64,000 nucleotides of DNA from positions 3,011,529 to 3,075,528 of the forward strand of contig NC_031480.1 in the NCBI RefSeq assembly GCF_000006565.2, read 5' to 3'. Shown piece after piece: positions 16,765-28,900 of this stretch. The notes below the pieces were generated by a model, which saw nothing but the letters and a program-made list of their open reading frames with translations, searched no databases and had not been told where the DNA came from. The position numbers and the translations under genes are program-made. The DNA is from Toxoplasma gondii ME49. Its lineage: Eukaryota; Apicomplexa; Conoidasida; Eucoccidiorida; Sarcocystidae. The first letter of the stretch is position 1. Every line of letters starts with the position of its first letter.

Positions 16765-19509
16765 GGAATCAGAGAGACTGCGAAAAAAACTGCTGCCCAA
16801 GCGTGTCGTCATGACCAGAGAGTGAAACGCGATTTTGCCTCAGTGCAGTTGAGCGGTGTTTTTTCAGAAGGTAGAAGTCAGACGATGATTCTCGTGCGGT
16901 ATGTCTGACGTCGGTGTAAAAAAACACTTCAGCCTTGCCTTTTCGGAGATGCAAAGGTCTGCCGATTCATCTTGCTGGTGTTTCTTTTGTAGACGCGTGA
17001 CGTGTGTGACACCTCAAACCATCTCGATCATCAGGTGACGAGAAAGTGATCTTCGAGAGAACGACTACCAAAGGTGCTTTGGAGATGTTCGTTTCCTCGA
17101 CTTTAAACCGGTGTTTCTGTGCCAAGGTATCGTGAGTCTGTTTTCCCAGGTGACGGAAACAACACGTAGAAGACATTTTTGCAACGCTTCCCTGCCGCTC
17201 GGGTGTTCGCCAGTGACCCCAGCTTCCAAGCAAACATTCGTGCCTGCAGGCTAGTGAAATCCGAAACTTTTAGCTACTTGATTGTCCCACGTCGCAAATG
17301 CTGGTGGGTAAAGGCGTCGAAAACAAGTGAGCAATGCATCCCCTGATCAAGAATCTGAATGCAGCACCGACAAAGACTGAATTGTATAGCAGTGTACATG
17401 AAGATACCGTCACCAAATTCATTATTGTTGCAGCAAATTCTGCACGTGGTTGAAGTTTCGAGAGGTAGAGCTAAATCGGTCAGAGAATGTGACGAAATTG
17501 ACAGGTGCGTTCGTTTTAGGATCAGGTGAAACTGAGAGTTCAACCCTCGTTTCCAGTTTCTTGCTAATGTGAATTATAGACCTTATACACGAGTAGCACT
17601 GCCATTCCCCCCTTTTTCGCTAGGAGACGGTTTTCATAAATGACACGCTGGATTTTGTGTGACAGAAAGGAAGACAAACTGCATTTTCCCGTCGTCTGTA
17701 GCCTCAGAGGTGACTTATCGAAACAAGAGTACCTGAAGATGCTCGTTCGCCCCCCTTGTCCGTGCCACTGAGGCAGGTTGTTAGCGCAACTAAACGCCAA
17801 ATTGCCTGATACTGAGTTATCTGAAACTGTATGATCCATCAAACCAAAAAGGCTTGCACGAAAATCGATCCCGAAGGGTGTGCTAGACCGGTCGCATTCG
17901 CCAAATTAACGTAAGTTGATAAAATAAACTTCAGCCACTGTATCTATACCTGCAGAGTTGCCTTAACATTCGTGTGTCAACAGGTTTTACGAAGGATTCT
18001 AGGTGAATTTCTTGATGCACACCCTGCCTCAGTGGGATGTGTGCACAAGCTTCTCAGGAAACGATTTCGAAAGAAAGGCGTCCTGACGACGTCGGGTAGT
18101 CACAGTGCAGGGTCTATCTGTAATCTGTTCGTAACGCCGGTGAAACTTAAACATCTACAGACAACGTGCTTTTACTAAAACTAGTGCATGCTGTAGTCAT
18201 GGTTTTCATGTGCTTTTACTCCGGCTTCTTACCGATCAGAGGTTAACTCTTTTGTTATACCACTCTGTTGCGTGTTGTGCTACTCCCTCGCCTACGTTCT
18301 AGGTGAGAAAAGAGCTTCTACAGAAAATGAGAGCTTTTGTGGTTTCTCCGTAGAAAAACGAAAGCACTACCCTTAGTCACATCGCCGAAACGTGTATCGG
18401 CAGACGTTGTTTTTCTTTTTTCGTCTCAACCAACTTGGACTCTCAAATCTATTCCATGTGAACACAGGTTCCTCGGGGTTTTGAGTTCCATGAAAGAAGT
18501 TACATATTAGACTATCGTCGCTCCCATGGTCTGTAGTAAGTTAACATTAAAACGTATCCAGTCTAAAGTTTACACGTAATGCAGCAGTTCGAGTTCAATG
18601 TCCTACGACATTAACGTTATTCCACATCGTCGCACGCGTCGCTTTTCACAGGCGCGGCTGCGTGCGTGTATGCACATCGAATCGCATACCAAGTAGGCAG
18701 TTTCCCCTTGCCACTGACATGCCAAGAAAAGACATGTTCTTCCCGAGAGTTCCAGAAAAAGAATCATGGGCACCGATCTCCTGAGACAGTTCTCGGCTTT
18801 TTCAGTGCAGGCCTTATCTCAGCGGCAGACGTGTGAAGACCACCACTGGGCGGCAGTCAATTCGCGACAAGTTTCCATAACTGACTCTTTCTTTGGACTG
18901 TTTCCCCTCTTAATCGCTAAAGCGTTTCATAGCGATTGACGCTACGTAGTCGAGAAGTACGCACGCTTCCTCAGAGCGCGTCGGGTCTCCCCCTTCCTCA
19001 TCCCGAGAAACGACTCTCGAACAAAAAGCCCCCTTCGTCCACTACCCAATTTCGCACCTCGACGAACTGGAGAAAACTGTGTGCCTGGCGTAACACAAAA
19101 ACATTCTCTATGTATCACATGTTGTCTTGCCTGGGGCTCTCCACCGAAAGCAGAGCAGACGGAAAGTGTCGATCCTTTTCCTCCCAGGGTTTTCTGCCGA
19201 GGAAAACAGTGCTTGTTAACAGAAACATGGATCATGTTGCTTCACGAAAACATTATAGCTCTGTTCCTTTCCGCCATGCCAATTCGCATATGCTGCTTAG
19301 TTATCACATCGAACGCCTGACGGTCTACAGACGCTCTTTCTTCTTTTCGGACCTCTGCAGCGTCGCCTCTTAGCTCCGGTCAACTAGACCGCAAACCTGC
19401 TAGACGACGCTCCGTCGACCGCGGTGTTCCTCCTCTCAAGTGAAAACTCGCAGCGTGTCGCACTGAACTCTTGTGCGGAGAGAGGACGGCTGTTCGGTGA
19501 AGTTAAGGA
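16765..19509. other. Gene-poor spacer
   Basis: About 2.7 kb without a supportable gene. Open frames are short, overlap in several frames and lack motifs. No microsatellites longer than about 12 bases are seen. Confidence 0.45.
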
Positions 19510-20024
19510 ATGAGTAGAGACAACGTCTCTGGAACTTCACCCCACCAGCAAAGCTTCACCTTTGATCCACTGACATTTGAGGAACACATGCGTCTCGGCC
19601 ATCTTGCGAAGACGCCTACGCCCCTTCAGCTTTGTCCCCAGATTTTCTATCTATGTTCGCCAGATTCTCCCAAAACGAAACAGCTTTCTTGCTTTTTCAC
19701 ATTCCCTGCGGATATTCACTCGGTTCGCGGTTCCCCGACATCCAAGAACCCGCACCTGCAGCTGCAGTCGACAGACAAGGAACAAATTTGGGTCGCGTGG
19801 ACTTGGCTGGTGGAGCTCGTAGCGAGAGCCGCGGAGAAGAGCCTGCTGACGAAGAAAAGAACTCTGATTCGCTGCAGAAACAGTTTCACACAGAAACCGA
19901 CAGAACAACACCTTTAGCGAAAAAAGCGATTGAGGAAAACCTAAAGGCAGAAACGATGGAGCTCTCTGCAGAGCCGTCACTGTTGCTGCATGGACACATG
20001 TCGCAGCTTCAGACCGCGTACTAG
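19510..20024 (+). CDS. Possible short gene with two overlapping frames, unresolved
   Basis: An ATG at 19510 opens a 135-codon frame (MSRDNVSGTSPHQQ, then FTFDPLTFEEHMRLGHL) ending at 19917. A second plus frame, open from about 19581 to 20024, has the more protein-like second half (FSQNETAFLLFHIP, later EEPADEEKNSDSLQKQF). Neither matches a family known to me. The first half looks better in one frame and the second in the other, so either a short intron or a one-base difference could join them, but I could not find a good splice pair. It could equally be untranslated sequence of the convergent coiled-coil gene at 20147. Low confidence. Confidence 0.25.
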
Positions 20025-20146
20025 ATCCGAATTTTGCGCGACACTACAAAACAGATGAGAAGAGCAAAAGTACGTGTGCGCAGAAGCTTTCTGGATCGTC
20101 TGTCTGCGTGGAGCGTCAACATGTGAGTTTCGCGTCCTCACTGCTC

Positions 20147-21290
20147 TCACCTAGATCGACTGCTATGCGAGGACCTCTCCGACACAGACTCGTGGTCGCT
20201 CTCCACATGTTCTCGAGTTGCACCGTCGCGAGCCCCTGCGGCATCCCCGTTGAGAAGTCGCCCACTTTCCGCTTCCCCGAATTTCCTTTCCTGCGCCTGC
20301 GTCGACTCCGCAGACTCACGACTCGCCTGCCCGCAGACTTGCTGTGAGAGAGAAGTGGAGCTCTCCACGCTCGCCTGTGCGATGCCTGATTGATTCTGAG
20401 ACGCACATGATCGCGAGGAGTGCGGAGCCGACGTGGGTCGCGAAGAAGGTCGAATTTCTTCAGAGTTCAACAGAACTGACACGCGACTTGCCGCCGGCGC
20501 GCAGCCTCGACGACCGGACTCGCCGTCCGCACTCGAGTGTCTGAACGCATCGTCGCGTCGCCCTGCGTCGGCAGCAGGCGCCCGTCGGACTTCCCCCACT
20601 GTAACGACGGGGCCGCGTTTTTCCTGTGATCCGCTTCTCCCTTGTGGATGCGTCTCCCCCACAACAGGCCGAGCGTCTGAGGTGAGAGCCTCTGGGGCTT
20701 GGAGTTGAGCCTCGGCGCCCGTTTTGTCTGCTCTGAGGTGTGCGTACACCCCAAGGGCGAGCTTCACTCGAAGCAGCTGCGCGAGGCCGTGCAGCTCCCG
20801 CAAGCCTTTTCCTCCAACGCAGTGCGGCGGATTGCAAACGTAAGCGATTTCTTGGTGGTCCGAGGCAAAGCCTTGAATGGTTGAGGCCAGCTGCGCACAG
20901 AGAGCTCGAAATTCCCGCTCCTGGAACTCGCTGCGCTGTCGCTCCTTGTGCAGCTCCGCCTGCGCAGAGTGGAAGCTGCGTGCAAACGCCTCCTTCTGCT
21001 CCTCCAAGCTTTTGAAAGAGACTCTGTACTGACGAACTTCTGCCTCCAAACGCCGGTTCCGCGCAATCAGCTGCTGCAGTGCCTCTCGCATCTCAAGCGC
21101 CAACGCCTGAATGGCTGCTGCCTGCAGTAGACACCGGGAAGCTGGTGCAAATACAAAGGCTGAAACCCAGGGTCCCGAATCGAATACTCAGAAAGAACTC
21201 GTACTGCCTCACTCAACAACAAAGGTCACATGATGTCCTTTCCTCTACGCCCATTCACATACATACATGTGTGATCAACTATATATATAC

Positions 21291-21338
<48 letters not shown>

Positions 21339-21613
21339 GCGTAGATGGCGTGATGTTCACTGCTTTCCTGAAGGACGGATTTGTGTGTCTAAAGACGTAC
21401 AGCCGGGTCCTTGGGTTGCGTTTCCTCCTCGAGGTGAAAATTTATTTTGGACATTTGTGAGGTCTTGAGTGGAGACGGTTTCGCCGAATCGTCGGGCAAG
21501 GGCCGAAGAGCAGCGACCCTGGCGCCAGTGTTAGGTCTGACGAGCTGCGACGCTCTTGCACGTGTCGCCTGGCTTCTGAGAGGACCTGAAAAGCCTCGAC
21601 CGGAGACGTCCAT
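20147..21613 (-). CDS. Coiled-coil protein, two exons, unknown function
   Basis: Modelled as exon 1 21613-21401 and exon 2 21121-20147, 395 codons. The intron has donor GTACGT and acceptor CTGCAG in matching phase 0 and contains a (TA)n tract. Exon 1 starts at MDVSGRGFSG with G at +4; the frame stays open upstream but without an ATG. The start of exon 2 encodes a heptad-like coiled coil (EMREALQQLIARNRRLEAEV, continuing to about 60 residues with LEEQKEAFARSF and LHKERQRSEFQERE). The remaining 200 residues are Ser/Arg/Gln/Glu-rich and probably disordered, ending in a Ser/Arg tail (SERSSHSSRSR). There is no membrane segment or enzymatic motif. The coiled coil followed by a disordered tail suggests a scaffold or cytoskeletal role, but nothing more specific can be said. 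Confidence 0.52.
21289..21336. repeat. (TA)n microsatellite in intron
   Basis: A TA array of about 45 bases inside the proposed intron 21122-21400. The restriction of such arrays to introns and spacers throughout the window supports this intron. Confidence 0.9.
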
Positions 21614-24600
21614 CTTCTCAGAGAGTGAAGTTTCCGTGAGAAGCTGCCAAACCCCGCGCGCCTTCCGCAAACTTGTTGCTCCTCTTGACAAACTCTCCTC
21701 CGTTCTCTTGCCTGCCTTTGTCAGAATGCGCGAATGCACGCGAGTCAGCAGCAGAAAGTGGCGAGACAGAAGCTTAGAAGAGTTCAGCAGGGAGTCGTTT
21801 GTTTACAGCCTGTACCGTGAGTTTCAGGAGGATACTGTTATAGTCGCTGATCTCATGTGTTCACATCAGTGTAACTCAAATCGAATAAACAGACACATTA
21901 ACTTGGGCAGAAAGCGTTGAAGGACGTGGTCGATTTCCAAGTAGAAAAAACAGATCAAAGGAGCTCGACGGCATCGAAAGGAAGAGTGAAGTTGTCTTCA
22001 GAGCTCCTCGAACTCTAGAGAGCTTCGAGAAAAGCTGGACCGTGCTAAGAACAAGTCTGAAGTGTGAATGTCACGCAGGCAATCCATTTACGTTCTGTTG
22101 ATCGAATACACTTCACCGCTGCTCACACTCTTGCGGATGAAGAGACAATCAGAAAGGAGTTCCTCAGGAACTTCTTCGGCACCTCAGCTGTGGAAAAAAA
22201 ACTCGGGAAGCAAGACAGTTCGACAGTGAAGTCGACGACGCGAGACGCGATGGATGGTGCAGAAAGTGTAAAGCTCTTTGAGGGGAACGAGAGACGCAGA
22301 ACGCGAAACATTTACCAAAAGCAAACAGACAGAACAGCAAAAGGCAAACGAATCACGAATTTTCGAAAAGAGAGTGCTCGCGTCTTCATGGCTGCCAAGT
22401 CAAATAACGCACAGGCCGGGAAACTCCCGCCAGGGTCTACTCAAAGTTGTTTTCCTTACATGAATCAGGGATCAGCGAGAAACTGCAGTCGAGCAAGAAG
22501 CCTGTCGAATTAAATGAGAACTCATCCATGAAGAAGAGCGTTTGCTGCGGTTTGCATAGCTGGTTGATGGAAAAGACTGAAAGTGACCCCAGGTCTGGCT
22601 ATTTACGAGATAGGCCGTGAGATGTTCCACAGCTGAACAGACAGCGTGAAAATCGCGCCTGACGAGAGTGCACCGGAGAACACGGAAGGTGGACGGGCAA
22701 AGCAGGCTTTTTTTTCAAACGAAGAAAAGAGGAAAGCGGAAAAGCAAAGGAGAGCCGCAAACGTCGAAAATACTAGCCACTCGCGCGTTTCCGCGCCTCC
22801 TGACACGTACTTTGTGAAAGGCAGGGTGGCCGTCGAACACATCGATTCGGAGTTTTCAACGCATTCATAAATCACCCGAATTCTGTGAGACGAAGGAAAA
22901 ACAAGCACTTGCGACTTGCTCCTTGGCGTTCGTTTTCCAAAAGTGTTCTCGGAAAGAACTCCGCGGCCCCCGCCTCCCTTCCAGTCCTTGCGTGACAGCG
23001 CGTCTTGGCGGGCCGCATGTGCGCTGCTAAAAAAACGAGGTTTACTCGACTCAGAGAGCAAGTCTATTGAATCGCAGGGCGGGCGTTCGAGAAAAAGGTC
23101 CTGCACTGGTGAATCTGGAAGGGAGGGGAGTTGTTCAATTTATCCGGCAGAGATATACTGTTTTCCTTGACAGGGGTGTGTCCCGCTTTGCTTCCCACTG
23201 TCGGAAGAGGGAAGCCCTGTATCGGATTCTACCCAGCAAAGTCGGAGAAAAAGGTCTGCAGAACCGTAGTTTCTCGGATAGGATTTCTACGCGGACAGAT
23301 GAGTTCGCCGAAAGACCACCTGTGGTCTGCAACTGACACGTGCAGCTGAATGCCGCGGACGGCAACTGTGAGACTTCTACAGGCATCCTTGTCACTCCTG
23401 TCGGTTTGCGTGTTTTTTTTTGTGGGAGATGAACACACAGGAACACGAGAAGGCCCCGGAATTCCTTCAGCACTGCTCCGTTTTCTCCTTTTCAGCTTGT
23501 TGATAGGTAATGGTACTTCGTTACCACGTGGAAAAGTCCAGGAATCACCTGTTCTATGGTCAAAACATGTACGATGGCATTTCCTGGAAACATGACACTT
23601 TGTTGGGAACTGCGCAACTGGAGAGCTTTGCGAAGACCAGGTTGAAGAATCTCAAGACAGCACTGATATAGAGAAAATGATCCGAAACAAGGTCTTCGCC
23701 AGCAGCATAGACTGTTTGCAAACATACACATTTCCTGGTCAGGGCGTTTACACAAGTTCTTGGTTTCAGATAGGAAAAAAAACAACGGAAACTGTAAGGT
23801 ACGAGTTGTGATGGCTGGTACAGCCGAAAACGAGACATTCCTCAGAGTGTACAGTTCCGTAATTGGCACAGATGATCCGCGTTCCAGAACTGCATGACTC
23901 AAACCGAATAAAATAGATACAACGAGAGTGGCAGGAACGACTTGCATTGAGTGATATGTCAACAGTTGTGGCAACTCTCGACGGATCCGCAAGACGCTTA
24001 CTCGTAGACTGCGGCGGATCAAAAGTACTTGCTTACGCACTGTGGAGTCCGCGTTTTCCGGAGTCGCCTTCCCGACCCGCCACAAGAGGTTGCTGTAACC
24101 GACAACGGTGACAGCGACGAAAACATCAAGAAGCAGAGAGATGCATCAAAACGAGCCTGATGGCGTTGAAGAAACAGTTTCCGGAGCCCCGTGCCTGTGG
24201 ACTGGGAAACACCCGCTCAGGGTACCCTTTGTTGGGAAACAACGAGAGGTACGTTTCTAAGCAGCTTTGGTGCGCTCACGCACCTCACATACGACTGCCT
24301 TCGATTAATGAAAAACCATACAGAGAAACGTGTGAATTGATGTGTTTCTGTGCCTGTCATGGGTTGTGTGTTTGGTCAAAACTCTCGAGCTCCTGTGTGG
24401 TGGGGAGTTGTCACGCGTAATAGGTCGCTATTCGCATTTTACTCATTGTTGCCGTGAGCACTGCTAAGCAGCATCGTGTTAGCGCGTTTCAGAACGTGAC
24501 GGGAGTGTTTCTTCTTGTGCAGCGAGCGTGCAAACGGAGAACTGACTGGCCAAGCCAGGAGAGGTGCAGGCGAGAAAGACACGCAGCTTCTCACGACGCT

Positions 24601-25076
24601 TTTTCCGTAGGCAGCCGCTTGCCATTTTCCTGCGGTTGCGAACGCAGGCCGCTAAAATCCTCAGTTTTCTCAGAGGCAACTTGGTAGCAGGTCGAACACG
24701 CCCGGCGAGACTGAGCGAGTTCCTCTCACTCCCCAACACAGAGCAACACCGTACTGTGAGGCGTGCCCGCCACACACTTGACAGAGCTCTTCGAAGATGA
24801 CGAAACACACACGTTCGTGCAGGCGCGGCTGCCACAGAAGTGAACCTTCATGTGAGCAGGAAGTGGCGGTTCTCGAAGACGGCGTTCTGATTGCTGAAAA
24901 GCCACAGTTGTCCATTTGGTAGGGAGGGAATTCAAAACATTCAAATGATCCTGCGAGTGAGACAGAGCTCTGGAACGTCGCCGAAGCCACAGGGACTCCC
25001 TTAGAGCGACAAGATACTTCTTTTGACTCTCCGGCGACATTTTCCCGTTGTGGTGTGGAAACGCGTTTTTTGCGAG
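21614..25076. other. Gene-poor spacer with weak coding signals
   Basis: About 3.4 kb upstream of the coiled-coil gene. Apart from one possible secreted ORF (23947-23492, listed separately) and a minus frame at 25040-24726 (MSPESQKKYLVAL, ATG start, 104 codons, no family match), nothing is supportable. Confidence 0.4.
23492..23947 (-). CDS. Possible small secreted protein, speculative
   Basis: A frame of 151 codons starts at MQVVPATLVVSILFG. The first 18 or so residues look like a cleavable signal peptide (short N-region, hydrophobic core VVPATLVVSILFGL, then SHA). The rest is Cys-rich in its second half (CCWRRPCFGSFSLYQCC) and has no known domain. The frame is open further upstream without a better ATG. 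No homolog is recognised and the AT-richer, unbiased composition resembles the spacer around it, so it may be chance. Confidence 0.2.
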   Translation of the reverse strand: MQVVPATLVVSILFGLSHAVLERGSSVPITELYTLRNVSFSAVPAITTRTLQFPLFFFLSETKNLCKRPDQEMCMFANSLCCWRRPCFGSFSLYQCCLEILQPGLRKALQLRSSQQSVMFPGNAIVHVLTIEQVIPGLFHVVTKYHYLSTS

Positions 25077-25551
25077 TTACTTGGAGGGCCCTACGAGGTG
25101 CATGCAGCAGCCGTTCGTTTCGCTGAGCGCCAAACCACTTGGACGGGCTTTTTTTCCTTCAACAGACGAAGCGCTCTTGCTTTTCCGGCTGTTGGCCGAC
25201 ATCTGTCAAAAGAGAACGCCGCTTTCATGATCTTTCTCCTCGTCTGGCGCCACGGCGCCAGACCACGCGCGACACAACTCGTTTTTCCCTGCATGCTCTG
25301 AAGACAACCGGAGACTGCAAGTTTCTTGCTCGCGTGCTCGGCCGGTGAATGCATTTCCAGTTCTTCATTTTCCACAAGAAGCTGCTCGGGTGTTTTCTCT
25401 ACGGTTTTCATGGCGGCCTCGAACTCGGGATACTCACCGTCTCTCGAAGTTGCTTCTTTCTCGGAAGTTGGTTTTCCGTCCCTGACAGGACGATGCCTAC
25501 GGCGAGACACACGGCTCCGCGAATGTTGAGTTGGCGAGCAGAGTTTTCCAT
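25077..25551 (-). CDS. Tentative small single-pass membrane protein, two exons
   Basis: Exon 1 25551-25438 and exon 2 25202-25077 give 79 codons. Exon 1 starts MENSARQLNIRG in good ATG context (GAGATGG) and ends at a consensus donor (ACG, then GTGAGT). Exon 2 follows a strong acceptor (TCTCTTTTGACAG) in the same phase. Residues 11-23 (RGAVCLAVGIVLSG) could form one short membrane segment, followed by a basic stretch (PRKKQLRET) and a Ser/Lys-rich tail. The size and layout recall small mitochondrial inner-membrane proteins, but no family is recognised. It is divergent from the metallo-beta-lactamase gene, 350 bases away. The second exon is the weaker part; other downstream exons, for example the frame at 25040, are possible. 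Confidence 0.35.
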
Positions 25552-25901
25552 CTCCACTGCGTTCCACTTCTGGCTTTTCCTTGACTCTCGCGGGTCACAG
25601 AAACGCAAGTCCCTGTGACTGTCGTCCGCGAAAGTCCGGTCCTGCGGAGCGGAGCCAAACTCACATTTTTCTGCGTCGGTTCTGCTGGCCGCCAAAGTCT
25701 TCTGCCGCACGTCGCGAAAACCGAGCTGTCTGCACAGTTGTCGTGCATTTCTTTGTCTCTTCTGCGGTTGTTCTCGGTGCATCGTTTGGTTGGTGGATTC
25801 GTGAACTTTTCTTGCGTCGATCTTTGTCGGGTCTTCGGCAGGCGGTGTCTCTATGATCTCGCGTCTTCCCTTCACGTTGCCTGTTCGCAGTTTCCGGCGA
25901 A
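25552..25901. promoter_or_regulatory. Short divergent promoter region
   Basis: 350 bases between the tentative small membrane-protein gene and the start of the metallo-beta-lactamase gene. A CGCAG just upstream of 25891 could be the acceptor of a 5' UTR intron. No further element is recognised. Confidence 0.3.
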
Positions 25902-28900
25902 ATGGCGCTCCACGGCGTGACACCTGAGACGAAGAGTCTCGACCAGATGAGCCCCGCCGACAGTCGAGCTCGATGCCGCGTCCCTTCACTCGAAACTTCG
26001 TCGGAACCCACGACTTGTCCGTTGTCTGCGTTTGCCTCTTGCTCCTCGACTCCACTCTTCGCATCCATTTCCCTGTCGGAAGAAGAAGACACACCCTCGA
26101 GTCGATGCGCCAGCAGTGCGCCGCGCCCACGCTCAACGGCGCCCTCTTCTGTCTCCTCTCTCCCCTCTGTCTCCTTCGAAGTCGAAGCGTCGAGTTCTGC
26201 TCCCTCTCGTTTCGCTTCCTGCACTCAAGATGGCCTGCTCTTCCTCGGCACCGGCGTCTCCTGTGCGCTCCCGCAGCTCGGCCACGTGCTGCCGATGGCG
26301 TCTCCGTCTCACCCTTTCTTCCCTCTCCTCCACCTTCCTCCAGGCCAGCTTCCTTCCTCGAGAGAGCTCCACCGCCTCGCTGCGCAACAGACTGAAGATC
26401 CGCAGGGCTGCACGGCGAGGGAAAAGCGCCTTCGAGAGGCGGAGCCGGCAGGTGGACGTACACCCGAGACAAAGAGGGCGCGGGACGGCGCTGCGGGGCA
26501 GACGAGTGGAGGCGAGCATCTGTCTGCATGCGCCGAGAGTCGACATGCGGAGACAGACGCAGTGTCTGAGTCAAACGCTCCGCCGCGCGAGGCTGCAGCG
26601 CGCGACTGCTGCTCGGAGGAGAACTTCACCTGTGGACAGAAACAGGAAAAATTGGAAGACGGCGGTCACGGCGTGAGTTGTGTGTCTTGTTTTCTATGTT
26701 GGAAGAACGAGCAAGACGAAAACCGCCGCAACAATGTCTCCGCCGTCCTTCGAATTGCTGGAAAACGAATCCTCATCGACTGCGGCAAAACCTTTAGACA
26801 GGCAGCGCTTGCCTACTTCCCCCTCCACCAAGTGAGTTCTGCAGACGCGTACGATCGCTCCCCTGTTTCAGCTTCTGAATCAACGCGACAGATCACACTG
26901 GGAGAGACGCGCAGTCTGTCGACTTTCACAGACTGTCGAGCCTGAGACGAGTTCGCTGAGTCCAACAATACAGAGGTGAACCGAGGAAATAGCCTCACCG
27001 TTCCTCGACTCTTCTGCTGTGCTCTTCAAGAAGATGTGCGCTCTGTGAGTGTCTGGACAGCCGAAGCAAAGAACTGTTTCTAGGGTGAAAGAGTGGAGTC
27101 TACAGGAAGTTCTGAGACTTTTCGGGGCGCCTCCTTCTCGAACGCGTTCGACTGCCTTTCCTCTGCCTTAAAGCAGCGTGGAGAGAGAACCCGTTTTTAC
27201 AGGAAACAGAAAACATTTTCGGTGCGCTGTCGGTCTGGTGGGGACAGCGGATCGCTCTGCACATAGCTGGGGAATGCGCATTGTCTCGTTGCCTTGCGAA
27301 AGGCGAGAAAATCACTTTTTCCCCGCTTTTTGCTGCGGCTGTCTCAGGCAGTCAAAAATCCGAGCAAGCAAGACTTAACTGCCTCAAGCACTCGGGCGGT
27401 CACTATCAATGTTCTCGTGTATGTACACTTCGTCTGCGGTCCCTCTGGCAACCAACATAATATGTGTTGTCCACGTTCACGGACGTTTGCGGTCAGAAAC
27501 GTTCTGTGCCTCTACCCGACAAAGACATCCTCATACTCACGAGCATATATATATGTATATAATGCATTTGCAATATATGCATGCATCTATTTATGTTTGG
27601 TCGTTCGACGATGCACATGTGCGTCTGTTTCCATGGCTGTAAGAGGATAAATCGATTGCGAGCTCTGCTTTCATCTCACTCCTTGATCCCTTTTCTGTTT
27701 GGATGCGTTAGATCACAACTCTGGACGCCGTGCTGCTGACTCATGACCATCAAGACGCAGTCGGCGGGATCGACGACTTGCGAGATTTGCAGCGCTTCAC
27801 TCGACCAGCTCTCTTGCCTCCAACAACTGCTTCAGGCTCGGGTGTATGTACATCTGCGCCGTCAAGCGGGAGCGAGTCTGCGGGAACTTGCGTTCCGCTC
27901 GCGGGTGAGGAGAACGGCGTTTCTGCGTCTGTTGCTTCTTCGAATTCCTTGCTTGAGGAAAAACATCTTCGAGGCGTAGAACTCAAGAAGGAGGAAGACC
28001 GGAAAGCGTTGGGGTATCGACCGGAGAATCTGCTCCCTTGCTACCTGGGGTTTCGAACGCTGCAGTCGCTCTGCAGCAAATTCAAGTACATTGTCCAGAC
28101 GTCCTGGCGCATGCAGAAGGCGCTGTTAGACGCGAGAGAAAAGAAAAAGCGACAGGGAAACAGAGAGTCCACAGAGAACGGGAAGAGGTCGGAGCCTGGT
28201 GGGGAGACGTGCGAGACAGACGCGAAGAAATGGGGGGCAGAAGAATCATTGACGCCAATAGCGCATCTCCTCTGCAACAACGACTCGAACGTCCACGAAG
28301 AACTGCTCCCTGGATACGAAGTCGCCTCCGACTGCACGGACATGCCTGTTCTCGAACGAAAGGTTGCGTGTCTCGCCTTTCATCTCCTCAACGACACAGC
28401 GCCTTCTTCTTCTTTTCCTTCTTGTTTGTCTTCCTCGTCGTCTTCATCGTCTTGCTCTTCCTCCTCCTCTCCCCCTTCGCCTTCCTTTTCTTCGTCTTGT
28501 TCGGCGCCTGCCGTGTCCGCTTCTCGTCAGGATGCGCAAGACTCAAAGCCTTGTTCAACTGAAGGTGAGACGGCGAGCTGCTCTTACTCTGGCAACTGCG
28601 GCGTCGATTTAAATTGCATGTGGAAGAGACTTCCAAAGCACATCGCGGACGACGCAGGTTTCTCCACACTGCAGATTCCAGGTAGGCGGCAAAAGAGGAC
28701 CTCAGTTTTCGTTTTTCTCTACTCCTCGAATGGATTACGTTCGAGTCGAATATGGACTACGACCAAACACACGTCGTTAGCTTTGACCCTACAAATACAT
28801 GCATGTCTACATGAATACGTATCTATATCTATATATCTATATCTACATATATTGATATATGCGTATGTATATATACGTATGTGCGTCTCTGCATGCACAA

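Noticed and set aside
22603..23106. Minus-strand frame with one hydrophobic segment (WLVFSTFAALLCFSAFLF)
   Set aside because: It has no good start for the full frame and no conserved motif, and the surrounding spacer has similar random frames.
25408..26574. Minus-strand frame of 388 codons, Arg-rich
   Set aside because: It lies antisense to the first exon of the metallo-beta-lactamase gene, begins in an Arg/Ser-biased frame that mirrors the exon's composition, and has no domain. Only its last 38 codons were kept as a tentative separate exon.
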